34,612 nt of DNA from an uncultured Oscillospiraceae bacterium (GCA_949298535.1 CASFXA010000046.1:1-34612); one strand, 5' to 3'. Counted from the stretch's first letter, positions 8,573-16,977 are shown. The notes: generated from the letters alone by a model not told the origin. Program-made: numbers and translations.

Positions 8573-8670
8573 ATTCCTTCACTCCTGTTCTGATAAAGCC
8601 CGCCTGGGGCCGCCTTCCCCGGAAGGGAAAAACAGGCCCGGCGGCCGGCTGCAAAACTCTTTCCTTTGCG

Positions 8671-8709
8671 CCGCAGCCGGCGGAAAGAACACCTCTCCGC
8701 CGGCTGTGG
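8671..8709 (-). repeat. Strong inverted repeat in the serC-serA gap
   Basis: Arms of 14 bases (8671-8684 and 8696-8709) match except for one position, with an 11-base loop. On the minus (transcribed) strand a further GCAGCCGGC copy at about 8644-8652 could pair with the second arm instead, giving alternative folds before serA. No T-run follows, so it is not an ordinary terminator; it may tune serA expression or stabilise the serC end. Confidence 0.5.
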
Positions 8710-8768
8710 GTCTGTTGTTTTCAAGGTTGTAAGAAACGGGGGGACATCCCCCGGCCGGAGGAAGCGCC

Positions 8769-9851
8769 TCAGCCGTTTTTGGCCTCGAAGTCCTTCATGA
8801 AGGCCACCAGGGCCTCCACCCCCTCCTTGGGCATGGCGTTGTAGATGGAGGCTCTCATGCCGCCCACCGAGCGATGGCCCTTCAGGTTCAGCAGCCCGGC
8901 GGCAGCGGCTTCGGCGACAAACTTTTTGTCCAGCTCCGGATCCCCGGTGACGAAGGTGACGTTCATCAGAGAGCGGCAGTCGGGACGGACGCCGTTTTTG
9001 AACAGTTTGGACTGATCCAGGAAATCATAGAGAATGGCGGCCTTTTCCTTGTTCTTCTCATAGATAGCCTCCACCCCTCCCTGGCTCTTGAGCCACTGAA
9101 GCACCAGGCCCACCATATAGATGGAATAGCAGGGGGGCGTGTTGTACATGGAGCCGTTGTCCGCCATCACCTTATAATCCAGCATGGTGGGGGTGTCGGG
9201 ACGGGCCTTGCCCAGCAGATCCTCCCGGACGATCACGATGGTCACTCCCGCGGGACCCAGGTTCTTCTGGGCTCCGGCGAAGAGCAGGCCGAACTTGGTC
9301 ACATCCATGGGGGCGCTGAGGATGCAGGAAGAAATATCCGCCACCAGAGGCACCTTCCCCGTCTCGGGAGGGGCCTGGAAGACGGTGCCATAGATGGTGT
9401 TGTTGTAGCAGATGTAGAAATAATCCGCCTCCGGGTCCACCTTCTCCGGGTCCGGCCGGGGGATGTAGGAATAGGTGTCCGCCTCGCTGGAGGCCACTAC
9501 ATTGACCTTGCCGTACTTGACCGCTTCCTTCATGGCCTTCTTGGCGAACTGGCCGGTGACCATATAGTCCGCCTTGCCGGAGCCGTTCATCAGGTTCATG
9601 GGCACCGCCGCGAATTGAGTGGAAGCGCCGCCCTGAAGGAACAAAACCTTGTAGTTGTCGGGGATGCCCATCAGCTCACGGAGGTCCGCCTCGCACCGGG
9701 CGATGATGGCTTCATAATCCTTTGAGCGGTGGCTCATCTCCATCACAGACTGACCGGATGAACCGTATTCCACCAATTCTTTTGCCGCCTGCTCCAGCAC
9801 CGGAAGGGGCAGCTGGGAAGGACCGGGGGAAAAATTATACGCTCTTGCCAT
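8769..9851 (-). CDS. serC: Phosphoserine aminotransferase
   Basis: Second step of serine synthesis: converts 3-phosphohydroxypyruvate and glutamate to phosphoserine and 2-oxoglutarate, using pyridoxal phosphate. It has 360 residues, the normal length. It starts MARAYNFSPGPSQLP, the family hallmark, followed by MEMSHRSKDY (about 37-46) and FLQGGASTQF (71-80). The cofactor lysine is K196 in FAGAQKNLGP, and GHRSVGGMRASIYN near the end is the usual phosphate-binding segment. ATG 9851 is preceded by GGAGGT. A consensus promoter lies 127 bases upstream and serA follows. No serB is present in the window. Confidence 0.97.
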   Translation of the reverse strand: MARAYNFSPGPSQLPLPVLEQAAKELVEYGSSGQSVMEMSHRSKDYEAIIARCEADLRELMGIPDNYKVLFLQGGASTQFAAVPMNLMNGSGKADYMVTGQFAKKAMKEAVKYGKVNVVASSEADTYSYIPRPDPEKVDPEADYFYICYNNTIYGTVFQAPPETGKVPLVADISSCILSAPMDVTKFGLLFAGAQKNLGPAGVTIVIVREDLLGKARPDTPTMLDYKVMADNGSMYNTPPCYSIYMVGLVLQWLKSQGGVEAIYEKNKEKAAILYDFLDQSKLFKNGVRPDCRSLMNVTFVTGDPELDKKFVAEAAAAGLLNLKGHRSVGGMRASIYNAMPKEGVEALVAFMKDFEAKNG

Positions 9852-9977
9852 ACTTCATACCTCCTGTTTCATCAGAATCATTTGAAACGCCCTTTGCCGG
9901 AAAAACAAATCCGCCCCTGAAAACAGAGCCAAAAATGATGGAAAAGGGGGCTGTCTCCCGGGAAAGGTTTAAATTTC

Positions 9978-10005
9978 ATTATAAAAGCTGACGAAATTTT
10001 GTCAA
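9978..10005 (-). promoter_or_regulatory. Consensus promoter of serC-serA
   Basis: On the minus strand: perfect -35 TTGACA (10000-10005), 16-base spacer, perfect -10 TATAAT (9978-9983). The leader would be about 120 bases; I see no T-box or other riboswitch signature in it. Upstream at 10047-10055 lies TTGTCCACA, one base from the DnaA-box consensus, and at 10030-10038 a near-match GGTGGAAAA. Confidence 0.85.
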
Positions 10006-10131
10006 TCAATAAAACAACCAAACTTTTCCGGTGGAAAACAAGCTATTTGTCCACAGCGGTCAAATGTCCTCCTATGAAATACATTTCTTCGGTGCTCTTG
10101 TCCGCCATGCAGCCTTTTCCCCTTCCGCCCA

Positions 10132-11265
10132 TCAGAAGGCGGAAAGCACCAGCCCAAAGGCCAGATGGAGTCCCGGCTCCAGGCTGTCCACCTCCAGCCA
10201 TTCCTCCCGGGTGTGGGCTCCTCCTCCGATGTAGCAGCCGGTGCAGACGCTGGGGATCCCCATGGAAAGGGGAATATTGCAATCGGTGGAGCCGCTTGTG
10301 GTCCGGGGCTGCTGACCACTCCAGCGGCAGGTGGCGGCGGACACCTGCTCCACCAGGGCTTTCTGGGCGGCGGGGTCCACCGGCCCCATAGTGGGACGCT
10401 CCCCCACCAGCCGGGCCTCCACCGTGATTCCCTTGGTCTGCCAGGCAGCGATGAGGGCCTGAAAATGCCGCTCCATCAGCTCCAGATCCTCCCGACAGTC
10501 GGAGCGGAATTCATAGAGCATCTCCGCCTGCTGCGCGATGGTGTTCACCGAGGTGCCCCCTTTGATGACCCCCACATTGAAGGTGGTCCGCCCTCCCTGG
10601 GGAACCTTGACGGCATAGAGGGCGTCGATGAGGGAGGCCAGGGCGGCGATGGCGTTGCGGTTGCCAAAATCCCCGTAGGAATGTCCCCCTTCGGTGCGGA
10701 TCTCCACCCGATAGCGGCGGGAACCCACCGCCCGGTCCACAATCTCACCGGTGCAGCCGTCAAAGGATACCACCTGCCGGGTCCGTCCGCCATAATCCGC
10801 CATCAGCTGCCGGGAACCCTTCAGATTCCCCAGGCCCTCCTCGCCGGCGTTGGCCACAAACAGCACGCCCCCCTCCCTGGGGGTCAGCTTCCGCTCCAGG
10901 ACAAACCTGGCCGCCATCAGCAGGGCGGTGAGATTGGCGGTGTCGTCCCCGATTCCGGGGGCCCGCAGGATGTTTCCGTCCCGGCTCACCGGGAGGGGAT
11001 CGGTGTCAGGGAAAACCACGTCGGTATGGGCCATAAAAATCTCCAGGGGACCCTCCCGCCAGTTCCCCACCGGGCAGATGACATTGAGGGCCTCATCCAC
11101 CAGCACCTCCTGCGCCCCCTGCTCCAGCAGCCACCGGCGGCAGAATTCCGCCCGCTTTTCCTCCTGATTGGAGGGAGCGGGGATGGCCGCCAAGGTGGTC
11201 AGCAGCTCCAGCGCCTGCTGGCGGTGGGCTTTAATATAACCGGAAATTTCCCGATCCAGTTCCAT
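10132..11265 (-). CDS. M20-family metallopeptidase / amidohydrolase
   Basis: Zinc-dependent exopeptidase or deacylase of the M20/M25/M40 clan, 377 residues, cytoplasmic. Metal and catalytic residues are in place: H80 and D82 in MAHTDVVF, D107/D108 in GIGDDTANL, the Glu pair E142/E143 in NAGEEGLGN, and H351 in GGGAHTREEW. The dimerisation domain lies between about 180 and 290 (GGHSYGDFG, GGTSVNTIAQQAEM). ATG 11265 is chosen because a GGAAGAGGAAGA ribosome site precedes it; the open frame extends 63 codons upstream but that part looks non-coding (Arg/Pro/Gly-rich). It lies 240 bases after the PHP phosphatase gene on the same strand. The exact substrate cannot be told; a peptidase T-like tripeptidase or an acyl-amino-acid hydrolase are options. 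Confidence 0.88.
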   Translation of the reverse strand: MELDREISGYIKAHRQQALELLTTLAAIPAPSNQEEKRAEFCRRWLLEQGAQEVLVDEALNVICPVGNWREGPLEIFMAHTDVVFPDTDPLPVSRDGNILRAPGIGDDTANLTALLMAARFVLERKLTPREGGVLFVANAGEEGLGNLKGSRQLMADYGGRTRQVVSFDGCTGEIVDRAVGSRRYRVEIRTEGGHSYGDFGNRNAIAALASLIDALYAVKVPQGGRTTFNVGVIKGGTSVNTIAQQAEMLYEFRSDCREDLELMERHFQALIAAWQTKGITVEARLVGERPTMGPVDPAAQKALVEQVSAATCRWSGQQPRTTSGSTDCNIPLSMGIPSVCTGCYIGGGAHTREEWLEVDSLEPGLHLAFGLVLSAF

Positions 11266-11392
11266 TCTTCCTCTTCCTTTCCTGATTTCAAATCGCTTCT
11301 CCGGCCCCCAGGTCCTCCCGGCAAAAGGGGCGGCAATTCCCGCTCCCACGGTCTTTTTCGCCGGGAATTCTCTCCGGGAGGGGGAGGCCCGG

Positions 11393-11430
11393 CCGGTTTT
11401 TCTCGGCGGATACCGCCGCCCAAAAACCGG
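11393..11430. repeat. Nested inverted repeat in the PHP-M20 gap
   Basis: CCGGTTTTT and AAAAACCGG are the outer arms and GGCGG/CCGCC the inner arms around an ATA loop. It lies in the 240-base gap upstream of the M20 peptidase. A second hairpin (GAGG..CTCCCCC with GGGGGAG..CCTC, about 11477-11508) overlaps the PHP stop. Neither has a terminator T-run on the minus strand. Confidence 0.45.
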
Positions 11431-11505
11431 GTCCCCGCCCCGCTTTTTCCCCAAAAGGACCCCTCTTCCCCTGGCGGAGGCTCCCCCTGTTCCCGGGGGA
11501 GAACC

Positions 11506-12354
11506 TCAACGGTCCTTCCGCCGCTTTTTCATCCTGGAAAGAAAGCCGTAGGGCACCCGCAGATCCCCGTATCCCGTCATCAGCTCCAGCCCCGGCTTGA
11601 AGCGGCCATGAAAGTCGCTGCCGCCGGAGCGGAGGCAGCCGGTGGTCCGGGCGATCTCCTCCGCGGTCTGCCGCCAGAAGGAGTCAAACTCGCAGTACCG
11701 GGTTTCCAGGCCGTCGGCCCCCAGCTCCAGCGCCCTGCGGCAGAGGCGGACGCACTCCTCCGGATCCCGGCGGTTGATCTGATGGAGATGGGCCACAAAG
11801 GCCAGGCCTCCCGCCTGGTGGATGGCGGCGATACACTCCTCCGGCGGCAGCACCTTCCGGTCCACATATCCAGGGGTCCCCCGGGACATATAGCTGCGGA
11901 AGATCTCCTTGATGTCCCTGCCGTAACCGGCCTCCATCAGGACATAGGCGATGTGGGCCCTGGTCAGGGAAGTTCCCGGAAAATTCTCAAACTGCCTGAG
12001 GGACACCGGCAATCCCGCCTGTTCCAGCTGGCAGATCATCTGTTCATTCCGCTGCCGCCTCAGCTGCTGCATCCTGCGGCAGGCGTCAGTCAGGGCAGGG
12101 TGCCGATGGTCCACCAGCAGCCCCACCAGATGGAGATCCCGGCCCTCTATCCGGGTGGAAAATTCCAGCCCCGGAACCACCTCCAGCCCCAGCTGTTTCC
12201 CCCGGTTCAGGGCCCGCTCCACGCCGTCCACCGTGTCATGGTCGGTCACCGCCAGCGCCGAAAGCCCCTTTTCCACCCCCAGCTCCACCAGCTGCTCCGG
12301 GGTCAGGGAGCCGTCGGAAAAGGAGGTGTGGGCATGAAGATCCACCCATTTCAT
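11506..12354 (-). CDS. PHP-domain phosphoesterase (TrpH/RNase AM-like)
   Basis: Metal-dependent phosphoesterase of 282 residues. PHP motifs are visible: DLHAHTSFSDG at 5-15 (motif I), TDHDTVDG near 37-44 (motif II), EFSTR near 64, FVAHLHQ (motif III) and GGSDFHG near 243-249 (motif IV). Known relatives remove 3' phosphates from 3',5'-nucleoside bisphosphates or degrade short RNA 5' to 3' (E. coli YciV); which applies here is inference. The ATG overlaps the upstream phosphohexomutase stop in an ATGA, so the two are translationally coupled. The C-terminus is basic (MKKRRKDR). Confidence 0.88.
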   Translation of the reverse strand: MKWVDLHAHTSFSDGSLTPEQLVELGVEKGLSALAVTDHDTVDGVERALNRGKQLGLEVVPGLEFSTRIEGRDLHLVGLLVDHRHPALTDACRRMQQLRRQRNEQMICQLEQAGLPVSLRQFENFPGTSLTRAHIAYVLMEAGYGRDIKEIFRSYMSRGTPGYVDRKVLPPEECIAAIHQAGGLAFVAHLHQINRRDPEECVRLCRRALELGADGLETRYCEFDSFWRQTAEEIARTTGCLRSGGSDFHGRFKPGLELMTGYGDLRVPYGFLSRMKKRRKDR

Positions 12355-13865
12355 CCCTTTTTCTCCAGCACCGACAGATCCAGCGCCTCATGGGCCTGGA
12401 GAAAGGGCTTGAGCTGCTCCACAATGGCCTCCACGCCCCCTGCCAGATTGCTTTCGATGTTCAGGGGCATCAGGGGATCATGGAGGGACATCCGCAGCAA
12501 AAACCAACCCTGGCAGCCGGGGATGGAGGCCCGGAAGCCCTCATGATTGTCCGGGGCGGCAACCCAGCCGGTCTGGCCGGCGGCATACGCCTCCAGATCC
12601 GCCAGCACCTGGGCCCCATAGGCCTTGAAGTCCGGCCGGGCGATTTTCATCCGGATTTCCCGGGCCTCCAGGGGTTCCCGCAGCTGTTCCAGCAGCTGTC
12701 CCAGGGTTCGTCCCTCCCGGCGGAGACGGGCGGCCTTGATGATGATTTTGGCTGAGAGGTAGGCGCCGTCGTCCAGGAAATAGTTCTCCTTCAGCGCCCC
12801 ATGGCCGGAGGTCTCCATCGCCAGGAGGCTCACCTTCCCCTCCTCATTGAGGCGGATGGCTTCGTTGATGACATTTTTATAGCCCCGCTTGAACCGATGA
12901 TGGATGCAGCCCAGCTCCTGCTCGATGAAGGTTTTCAGCTCCGCCGAGGTGACCGAATCGGTGACAATCACCGAACCGGGGGCGTCCTCCGCCACAATGG
13001 CCGCCATCAGGCCGATGAGCCGGTTCCGGGACAGCTCCTCCCCGGTGCTGTCCACCGCTCCCGCCCGGTCCACGTCGGTGTCGAAGATGATGCCCAGGTC
13101 GCAGCCCCCCTCCAGCACCGCCCGGCGGATGGAAGCCATGGCCTCCTTGTTCTCCGGATTGGGGATATGGTTGGGAAAATGGCCGTCCGGCTCCAGGTAG
13201 ACGCTGGCGGAGGTGTCGGCCCCCAGGGGCTCCAGCACCAGGCGGGGGAAGAATCCTCCCGCGCCGTTTCCCGCGTCCACCGCGATCTGAAAGCCGTCAA
13301 GGGGCTTGTCCGGATGCTCCGGATCGTTGATGCCCTGCCGGATCACCTCCCGGAGATGGGCGGCATAGGCGGGCATCAGTTCACAGGGGGCCACGGTGCC
13401 GGTTCCCTCCCCGGCGGGGATCCCCTCCTGGCAGCGGGCCAGCAGGGCGGCAATATCCCCTTTTTCCAGTCCGCCGTCAGCGGTGAAGAACTTCAGGCCG
13501 TTGCGGTTCCAGGGGAGATGGCTGGCGGTAATCATCACCGAGCCGTCAAAGGAAAATCCCGGAAGAACGGTGGACATGAACATGGCGGGGGTGGAGGCCA
13601 TGGCGCACCGGGCGGCGGAAGCTCCCTGGCAGGTCAGCCCCGCCAGCACCCCCTCCTCCAGGGCGGGACCGCTGAGGCGGGAATCCCGTCCCACGGCGAT
13701 CCGCAGCTCCCCGGCGGGACGCCCGGTTCTTTCACTGAGCCAGCAGACAAAGGCCCGGGCAATCTCTTTGGCCTGGACGGGGGTGAGGTTCACTTCCTCC
13801 CCCTGGATCCCCTCCAGGGCGATTCCCCGGATGTCGCTGCCGTTTTGGAGTTTCTGATAGTCCAT
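12351..13865 (-). CDS. Alpha-D-phosphohexomutase (phosphomannomutase/phosphoglucomutase)
   Basis: Interconverts hexose 1- and 6-phosphates, supplying sugar nucleotides for wall and surface polymers. It has 504 residues from ATG 13865; AAGGAG lies 11 bases upstream, and the frame upstream of it looks non-coding. Catalytic phosphoserine S115 sits in TASHLPWNRNG, the magnesium loop DTDVDR is at 262-267, the sugar-binding loop METSGHGALKENY at 350-362 and the phosphate-binding loop PDNHEGFRAS at 438-447. All four domain signatures are intact. It starts MDYQKLQNGSDIRG, with the usual substrate-interacting Arg early on. Preference for mannose or glucose cannot be read from this. It overlaps the PHP gene by four bases. 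Confidence 0.93.
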   Translation of the reverse strand: MDYQKLQNGSDIRGIALEGIQGEEVNLTPVQAKEIARAFVCWLSERTGRPAGELRIAVGRDSRLSGPALEEGVLAGLTCQGASAARCAMASTPAMFMSTVLPGFSFDGSVMITASHLPWNRNGLKFFTADGGLEKGDIAALLARCQEGIPAGEGTGTVAPCELMPAYAAHLREVIRQGINDPEHPDKPLDGFQIAVDAGNGAGGFFPRLVLEPLGADTSASVYLEPDGHFPNHIPNPENKEAMASIRRAVLEGGCDLGIIFDTDVDRAGAVDSTGEELSRNRLIGLMAAIVAEDAPGSVIVTDSVTSAELKTFIEQELGCIHHRFKRGYKNVINEAIRLNEEGKVSLLAMETSGHGALKENYFLDDGAYLSAKIIIKAARLRREGRTLGQLLEQLREPLEAREIRMKIARPDFKAYGAQVLADLEAYAAGQTGWVAAPDNHEGFRASIPGCQGWFLLRMSLHDPLMPLNIESNLAGGVEAIVEQLKPFLQAHEALDLSVLEKKG

Positions 13866-14058
13866 CTTCTGACACGCTCCTTTTTTTGATGGTGCCCGCC
13901 GGGAGCCTTGTCCCGGGGAAATCCCCCCTGAGGAGGGATGAAACAACAATCTTTGAGGGCCGGTCCCTTTTTGCCGGAACCCCCGGAGGGTCTTCCGCCC
14001 GGGTTTCTCCTGAAGCCCTTCCGGAACCGGGGGATTGGCGCTTTGCCCCTCCGCCTCC

Positions 14059-14126
14059 TTTTCCACAGAAAACAGAGGCTGTATCGCCGAATATTTTCCA
14101 CCGTCAAAGGCTTTGATGGTGGAAAA
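14059..14126. promoter_or_regulatory. DnaA box plus 16-base-arm palindrome upstream of the phosphohexomutase
   Basis: TTTTCCACA, a perfect DnaA-box variant, is at 14059-14067. A near-perfect inverted repeat follows (arms 14094-14109 and 14111-14126, one G-T pair), located just past the thioesterase stop. No T-run follows on either strand, so terminator function is doubtful. The whole 270-base gap (13866-14135) holds no gene. Confidence 0.5.
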
Positions 14127-14135
14127 CCTTTTCCT

Positions 14136-14609
14136 TCAGTAGGAAAGCCTCCGCCGCTCCCGGCGCAGGTCGTTGCGCTTCTGTCCCGTGGCCCATTCCT
14201 CCCGGTCCTCCGGGGTATCCAGCCGCAGAGGGGGCACCTGGGTGGGCTTTTCCTCCTCATCCAGGGCCACCATCACCAGATAGGCCCGGTTAATCATCTC
14301 CTGGCTGCCGTCCAGCCCCTCCACAAAGGTGTCCACCCGCACCTCCATGGAAGTGCTGCCCACAAAGGTCACCCGACCCTTGAGAACCACCACATCTCCG
14401 CAGTAGGCGGCGGCCTTGAACACCAGGTTGTCGATACAGGCGGTGGTGACGTTGCAGTGGCAGTGACGCCGGGCGGCCACTCCGGCCACTACGTCGATCC
14501 ACTCCATCAGCCGTCCGCCGAAAAGACGCCCCGCGCCGTTGATGTCGCTTTTCATGATGATGTGTACCTGCTCGGTGTGGGACTGGGCAGGGGTTTGTTC
14601 CATAAGCAT
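14136..14609 (-). CDS. Hotdog-fold acyl-CoA thioesterase
   Basis: Hydrolyses acyl-CoA thioesters; 157 residues, the single-hotdog YciA/BFIT length. The family core is clear: IIMKSDINGAGRLFGGRLMEWID (about 18-40), where the N-x-x-G-x-L-x-G-G pattern carries the active-site region, followed by GDVVVLKGRVTFVGSTSMEV (about 72-91). The C-terminus has conserved ALDEEEKPTQVP and then a charged tail. ATG 14609 follows AGGAGG with a 10-base spacer; the longer open frame upstream is non-coding. The chain-length preference is unknown. A perfect DnaA box (14627-14635) sits directly upstream of the ribosome binding site. Confidence 0.9.
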   Translation of the reverse strand: MLMEQTPAQSHTEQVHIIMKSDINGAGRLFGGRLMEWIDVVAGVAARRHCHCNVTTACIDNLVFKAAAYCGDVVVLKGRVTFVGSTSMEVRVDTFVEGLDGSQEMINRAYLVMVALDEEEKPTQVPPLRLDTPEDREEWATGQKRNDLRRERRRLSY

Positions 14610-14626
14610 CCCAGAGCTTCCTCCTT

Positions 14627-14635
14627 TTTTCCACA
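14627..14635 (+). promoter_or_regulatory. DnaA box upstream of the thioesterase gene
   Basis: TTTTCCACA, identical to the box at 29210-29218 in the dnaA-rpmH gap. It overlaps the region just 5' of the thioesterase ribosome binding site, where a bound protein would block transcription or extend a leader. Confidence 0.4.
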
Positions 14636-14965
14636 GGTCTGGCGCCCCAGGGACGCCGGTATCCGGTTGCCGTTCCAGTTTTTTCCGCCGGGGAAGGGCC
14701 CGCTCCCAAAGGGTATTTGATCCCCGGCAGCCAAAGGGGCCGGCGGCTTTCCCCGCTGTCCGGCGGCACGGGGCCGGCATTTTCTCCGGGGATGGGGCGG
14801 TCCCGCTTTGCTCCGGTCCCTTTCCGGGCCGGGGGCTTACAAAAGGGTTAAAACCCGGTGCCCCCGGTGAAAAAACTCCTCCGTTCCCCGCTGCCGTCCC
14901 CTCCGGCGAGAGAGGGGCTGACGCCGCCTTTTCGGGGGGCCGGCTCTCCGGTTTCTCCTCTGTTT
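14636..14965. other. Gene-free gap with nested palindrome
   Basis: About 330 bases between the thioesterase and the TtcA-like gene. No supported open frame. It contains a nested inverted repeat at 14829-14867, outer arms CCGGGGGC/GCCCCCGG and inner GGGTT/AACCC, plus CCCCTC/GGAGGGG near 14905-14925. Neither is followed by a T-run on the minus strand, so I cannot name a terminator for the TtcA-like gene. Confidence 0.5.
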
Positions 14966-15676
14966 TCACCAGCCGCTCACATGGCCCCGCTGCATCGCCC
15001 CGTAAAGGCGCATGGTGATGCCGGGGTGGTCCCGCTCCATCTCCGCCAGCCACTCCTTGGTCCACTGGCGGTTGGTTTTCTCATCCACGGGGCAGACGCT
15101 TTTGACCACCGGCAGATCATTGGTCCGCACCGCGTGGAGGACATCCCGCTCCCGGGCGTAGATGAGGGGCCGGATGACATACAGGTCCTTCCGGCTCATA
15201 TAGGTCACCGGAGAAAAGCAGCCGATCCGCCCCTCGTTAAAGAGGTTCATCACAAAGGTCTCCACCGCGTCGTCCCCATGGTGACCCAGAGCCACCTTGT
15301 TGCAGCCCAGCTCCCTGGCCACGTCGTGAAGGGCCCCCCGGCGCATCCGGGCGCAGAGGCTGCAGGGATTTTCCTCCCGGCGCACCTGAAACACCACATG
15401 ACCAATGTCGGTGCGGCGCACCTGATAGGCCGCCCCGTACTCCTCCGCCAGACGGGCAATGGGGCTGTAATCCGTTTCCACCCCTTCAAATCCGGGGTCC
15501 AGGGTCACCCCCACCACCTGATAATCGATGCCGATAAACTGCCGCAGCCGGCACAGTCCGGCAAAAAGAACCACCGAATCCTTCCCCCCGGAGATTCCCA
15601 CCAGTACCCGGTCCCCGTGGGAGAGCATCTGATAATCGGTGATGGCCTTGCGCATCATTCCCAAGATCTGCTGCAT
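14966..15676 (-). CDS. TtcA-like tRNA cytidine 2-thiolation ATPase
   Basis: PP-loop ATP pyrophosphatase of 236 residues. The P-loop SGGKDS is at 29-34. Three cysteines at C105, C108 (PCSLCARMRRG) and C195 (KSVCPVDE) match the three-Cys 4Fe-4S cluster pattern of TtcA, which makes 2-thiocytidine at tRNA position 32. GHHGDDAVET (131-140) is the second conserved ATPase segment. It is shorter than E. coli TtcA (about 311) and of typical clostridial length. ATG 15676 lies inside the end of hflX (22-base overlap), so translation is coupled. Target tRNA and the paired base are inference; a related 2-thiouridine enzyme is the alternative. Confidence 0.85.
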   Translation of the reverse strand: MQQILGMMRKAITDYQMLSHGDRVLVGISGGKDSVVLFAGLCRLRQFIGIDYQVVGVTLDPGFEGVETDYSPIARLAEEYGAAYQVRRTDIGHVVFQVRREENPCSLCARMRRGALHDVARELGCNKVALGHHGDDAVETFVMNLFNEGRIGCFSPVTYMSRKDLYVIRPLIYARERDVLHAVRTNDLPVVKSVCPVDEKTNRQWTKEWLAEMERDHPGITMRLYGAMQRGHVSGW

Positions 15677-16977
15677 GAATTCTTTTCCCTTTCCTCCCCG
15701 CTTTCCAGGGGCATCACATAGCCCTCCACCAGATGGAGCAGCCGCCGGTCCATATTCACCTCCAGCACCGTTCCCTCCGGGGTATATTCCCGGCGGTACA
15801 CCTTGCCGTCCCGGGTGATCCGGGCCTCCAGCTCCCCGGCGCTGTAGGGCAGCAGCAGCCGTACCCGCAGATGGGTCCGGGGCAGAGCCTCTGCCACCGC
15901 TTCCAGCAGCGTTTCCAGCCCGCTCCCCTCTCGGGCGGAAATGGCCACCGCCTTCATCCCCGCCAGGTCCGGAGGGGCGGGAAGGAGATCGCATTTGTTC
16001 AGCACCGTCAGCACCGGGGTGTGTTCCGCCCCCAATTCCCGAAGAAGGGAACGGGTGACGGAAAGCTGCTCCTCCATCTCCCGGCTGGTGGCGTCGCAGA
16101 CATTGAGGATCAGATCCGCCGCCGCCGCTTCCTCCAGGGTGGACTTGAAGGCCTCCACCAGATGGTGAGGCAGCCGCCGCACCAGACCCACCGTGTCCAC
16201 CAGCATCACCCGGCGGCCATCAGGCAGCTCCAGCGCCCGGGAGGTGGGGTCCAGGGTGGCGAACAGCTTGTCCTCCGCCAGCACCCCCGCCTGGGTGAGG
16301 GTATTGAGAAGGGTGGATTTGCCCACATTGGTGTAGCCCACAATGGCCACCGTAACCACATTGTCCTTTTTCCGCCGCTGGCGCAGCCGCTCCCGCCGCT
16401 GGGTCAGCTCCTTCAGTTGGGCCTCCAGGGCGGTGATCTGACGGCGGATGTGACGGCGGTCCACCTCCAGCTGGGCCTCGCCGCCCCCTCTCCGGGCGCC
16501 GCCTCCGCCGCCTCCGCCGCCGCCCTGACGGGACAGCTGCACCCCACGCCCCGCCAGGCGGGGCAGCTGGTAGCGCAGCTGGGCCAGGCGGATCTGCAGC
16601 TTTCCCTCGCTGGTGACCGCCCGCCGGGCGAAGATCTGGAGAATCAGCATGGTCCGGTCCATCACCGGGCAGTCGCAGATGTCTTCAATATTCCGCAGCT
16701 GAGCGGGGGACAGCTCATGGTCGAAAACCAGCAGCTCCGCCTCCAGGGCCCGGATCTGTTCCGCCAGCTCCCGCAGCCGTCCCAAGCCCATACAGGTCCC
16801 CGGTTCCAGCTCGCTCCGCGTCTGGACGGCTGTCCCCACCACTTCCAGTTCCGCCGATTCCGCCAGCTCCCGCAGCTCCCCCATGGAAACGGCCATCTCA
16901 TATTCCCCGGTGTCCACACCGGCCAGAATCACCCGCTGCCGGGGGCTTTCCCCCTGGGTGTTTCCCATCATTGCCAT
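15655..16977 (-). CDS. hflX: Ribosome-associated GTPase HflX
   Basis: GTPase that binds the 50S subunit and splits stalled or heat-damaged ribosomes. 440 residues. The N-terminal HflX domain (about 15-200) contains FDHELSPAQLRNIED, DRTMLILQIFARRA and LQIRLAQLRYQLPRL. The G domain has G1 GYTNVGKS at 214-221, G3 DTVGL at 261-265 and G4 NKCD at 327-330. The linker between the two parts has nine successive glycines (152-160), encoded by GGC/GGA repeats at 16498-16524, before the conserved GGGEAQLEVDRR. ATG 16977 is preceded by AAGGAG. It overlaps the TtcA-like gene and follows the peptide-binding lipoprotein by 126 bases. Confidence 0.96.
   Translation of the reverse strand: MAMMGNTQGESPRQRVILAGVDTGEYEMAVSMGELRELAESAELEVVGTAVQTRSELEPGTCMGLGRLRELAEQIRALEAELLVFDHELSPAQLRNIEDICDCPVMDRTMLILQIFARRAVTSEGKLQIRLAQLRYQLPRLAGRGVQLSRQGGGGGGGGGARRGGGEAQLEVDRRHIRRQITALEAQLKELTQRRERLRQRRKKDNVVTVAIVGYTNVGKSTLLNTLTQAGVLAEDKLFATLDPTSRALELPDGRRVMLVDTVGLVRRLPHHLVEAFKSTLEEAAAADLILNVCDATSREMEEQLSVTRSLLRELGAEHTPVLTVLNKCDLLPAPPDLAGMKAVAISAREGSGLETLLEAVAEALPRTHLRVRLLLPYSAGELEARITRDGKVYRREYTPEGTVLEVNMDRRLLHLVEGYVMPLESGEEREKNSCSRSWE

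Noticed and set aside
9852..9977. T-box or other amino-acid riboswitch in the serC leader
   Set aside because: The leader is only about 120 bases and lacks the conserved T-box sequence and an associated terminator.
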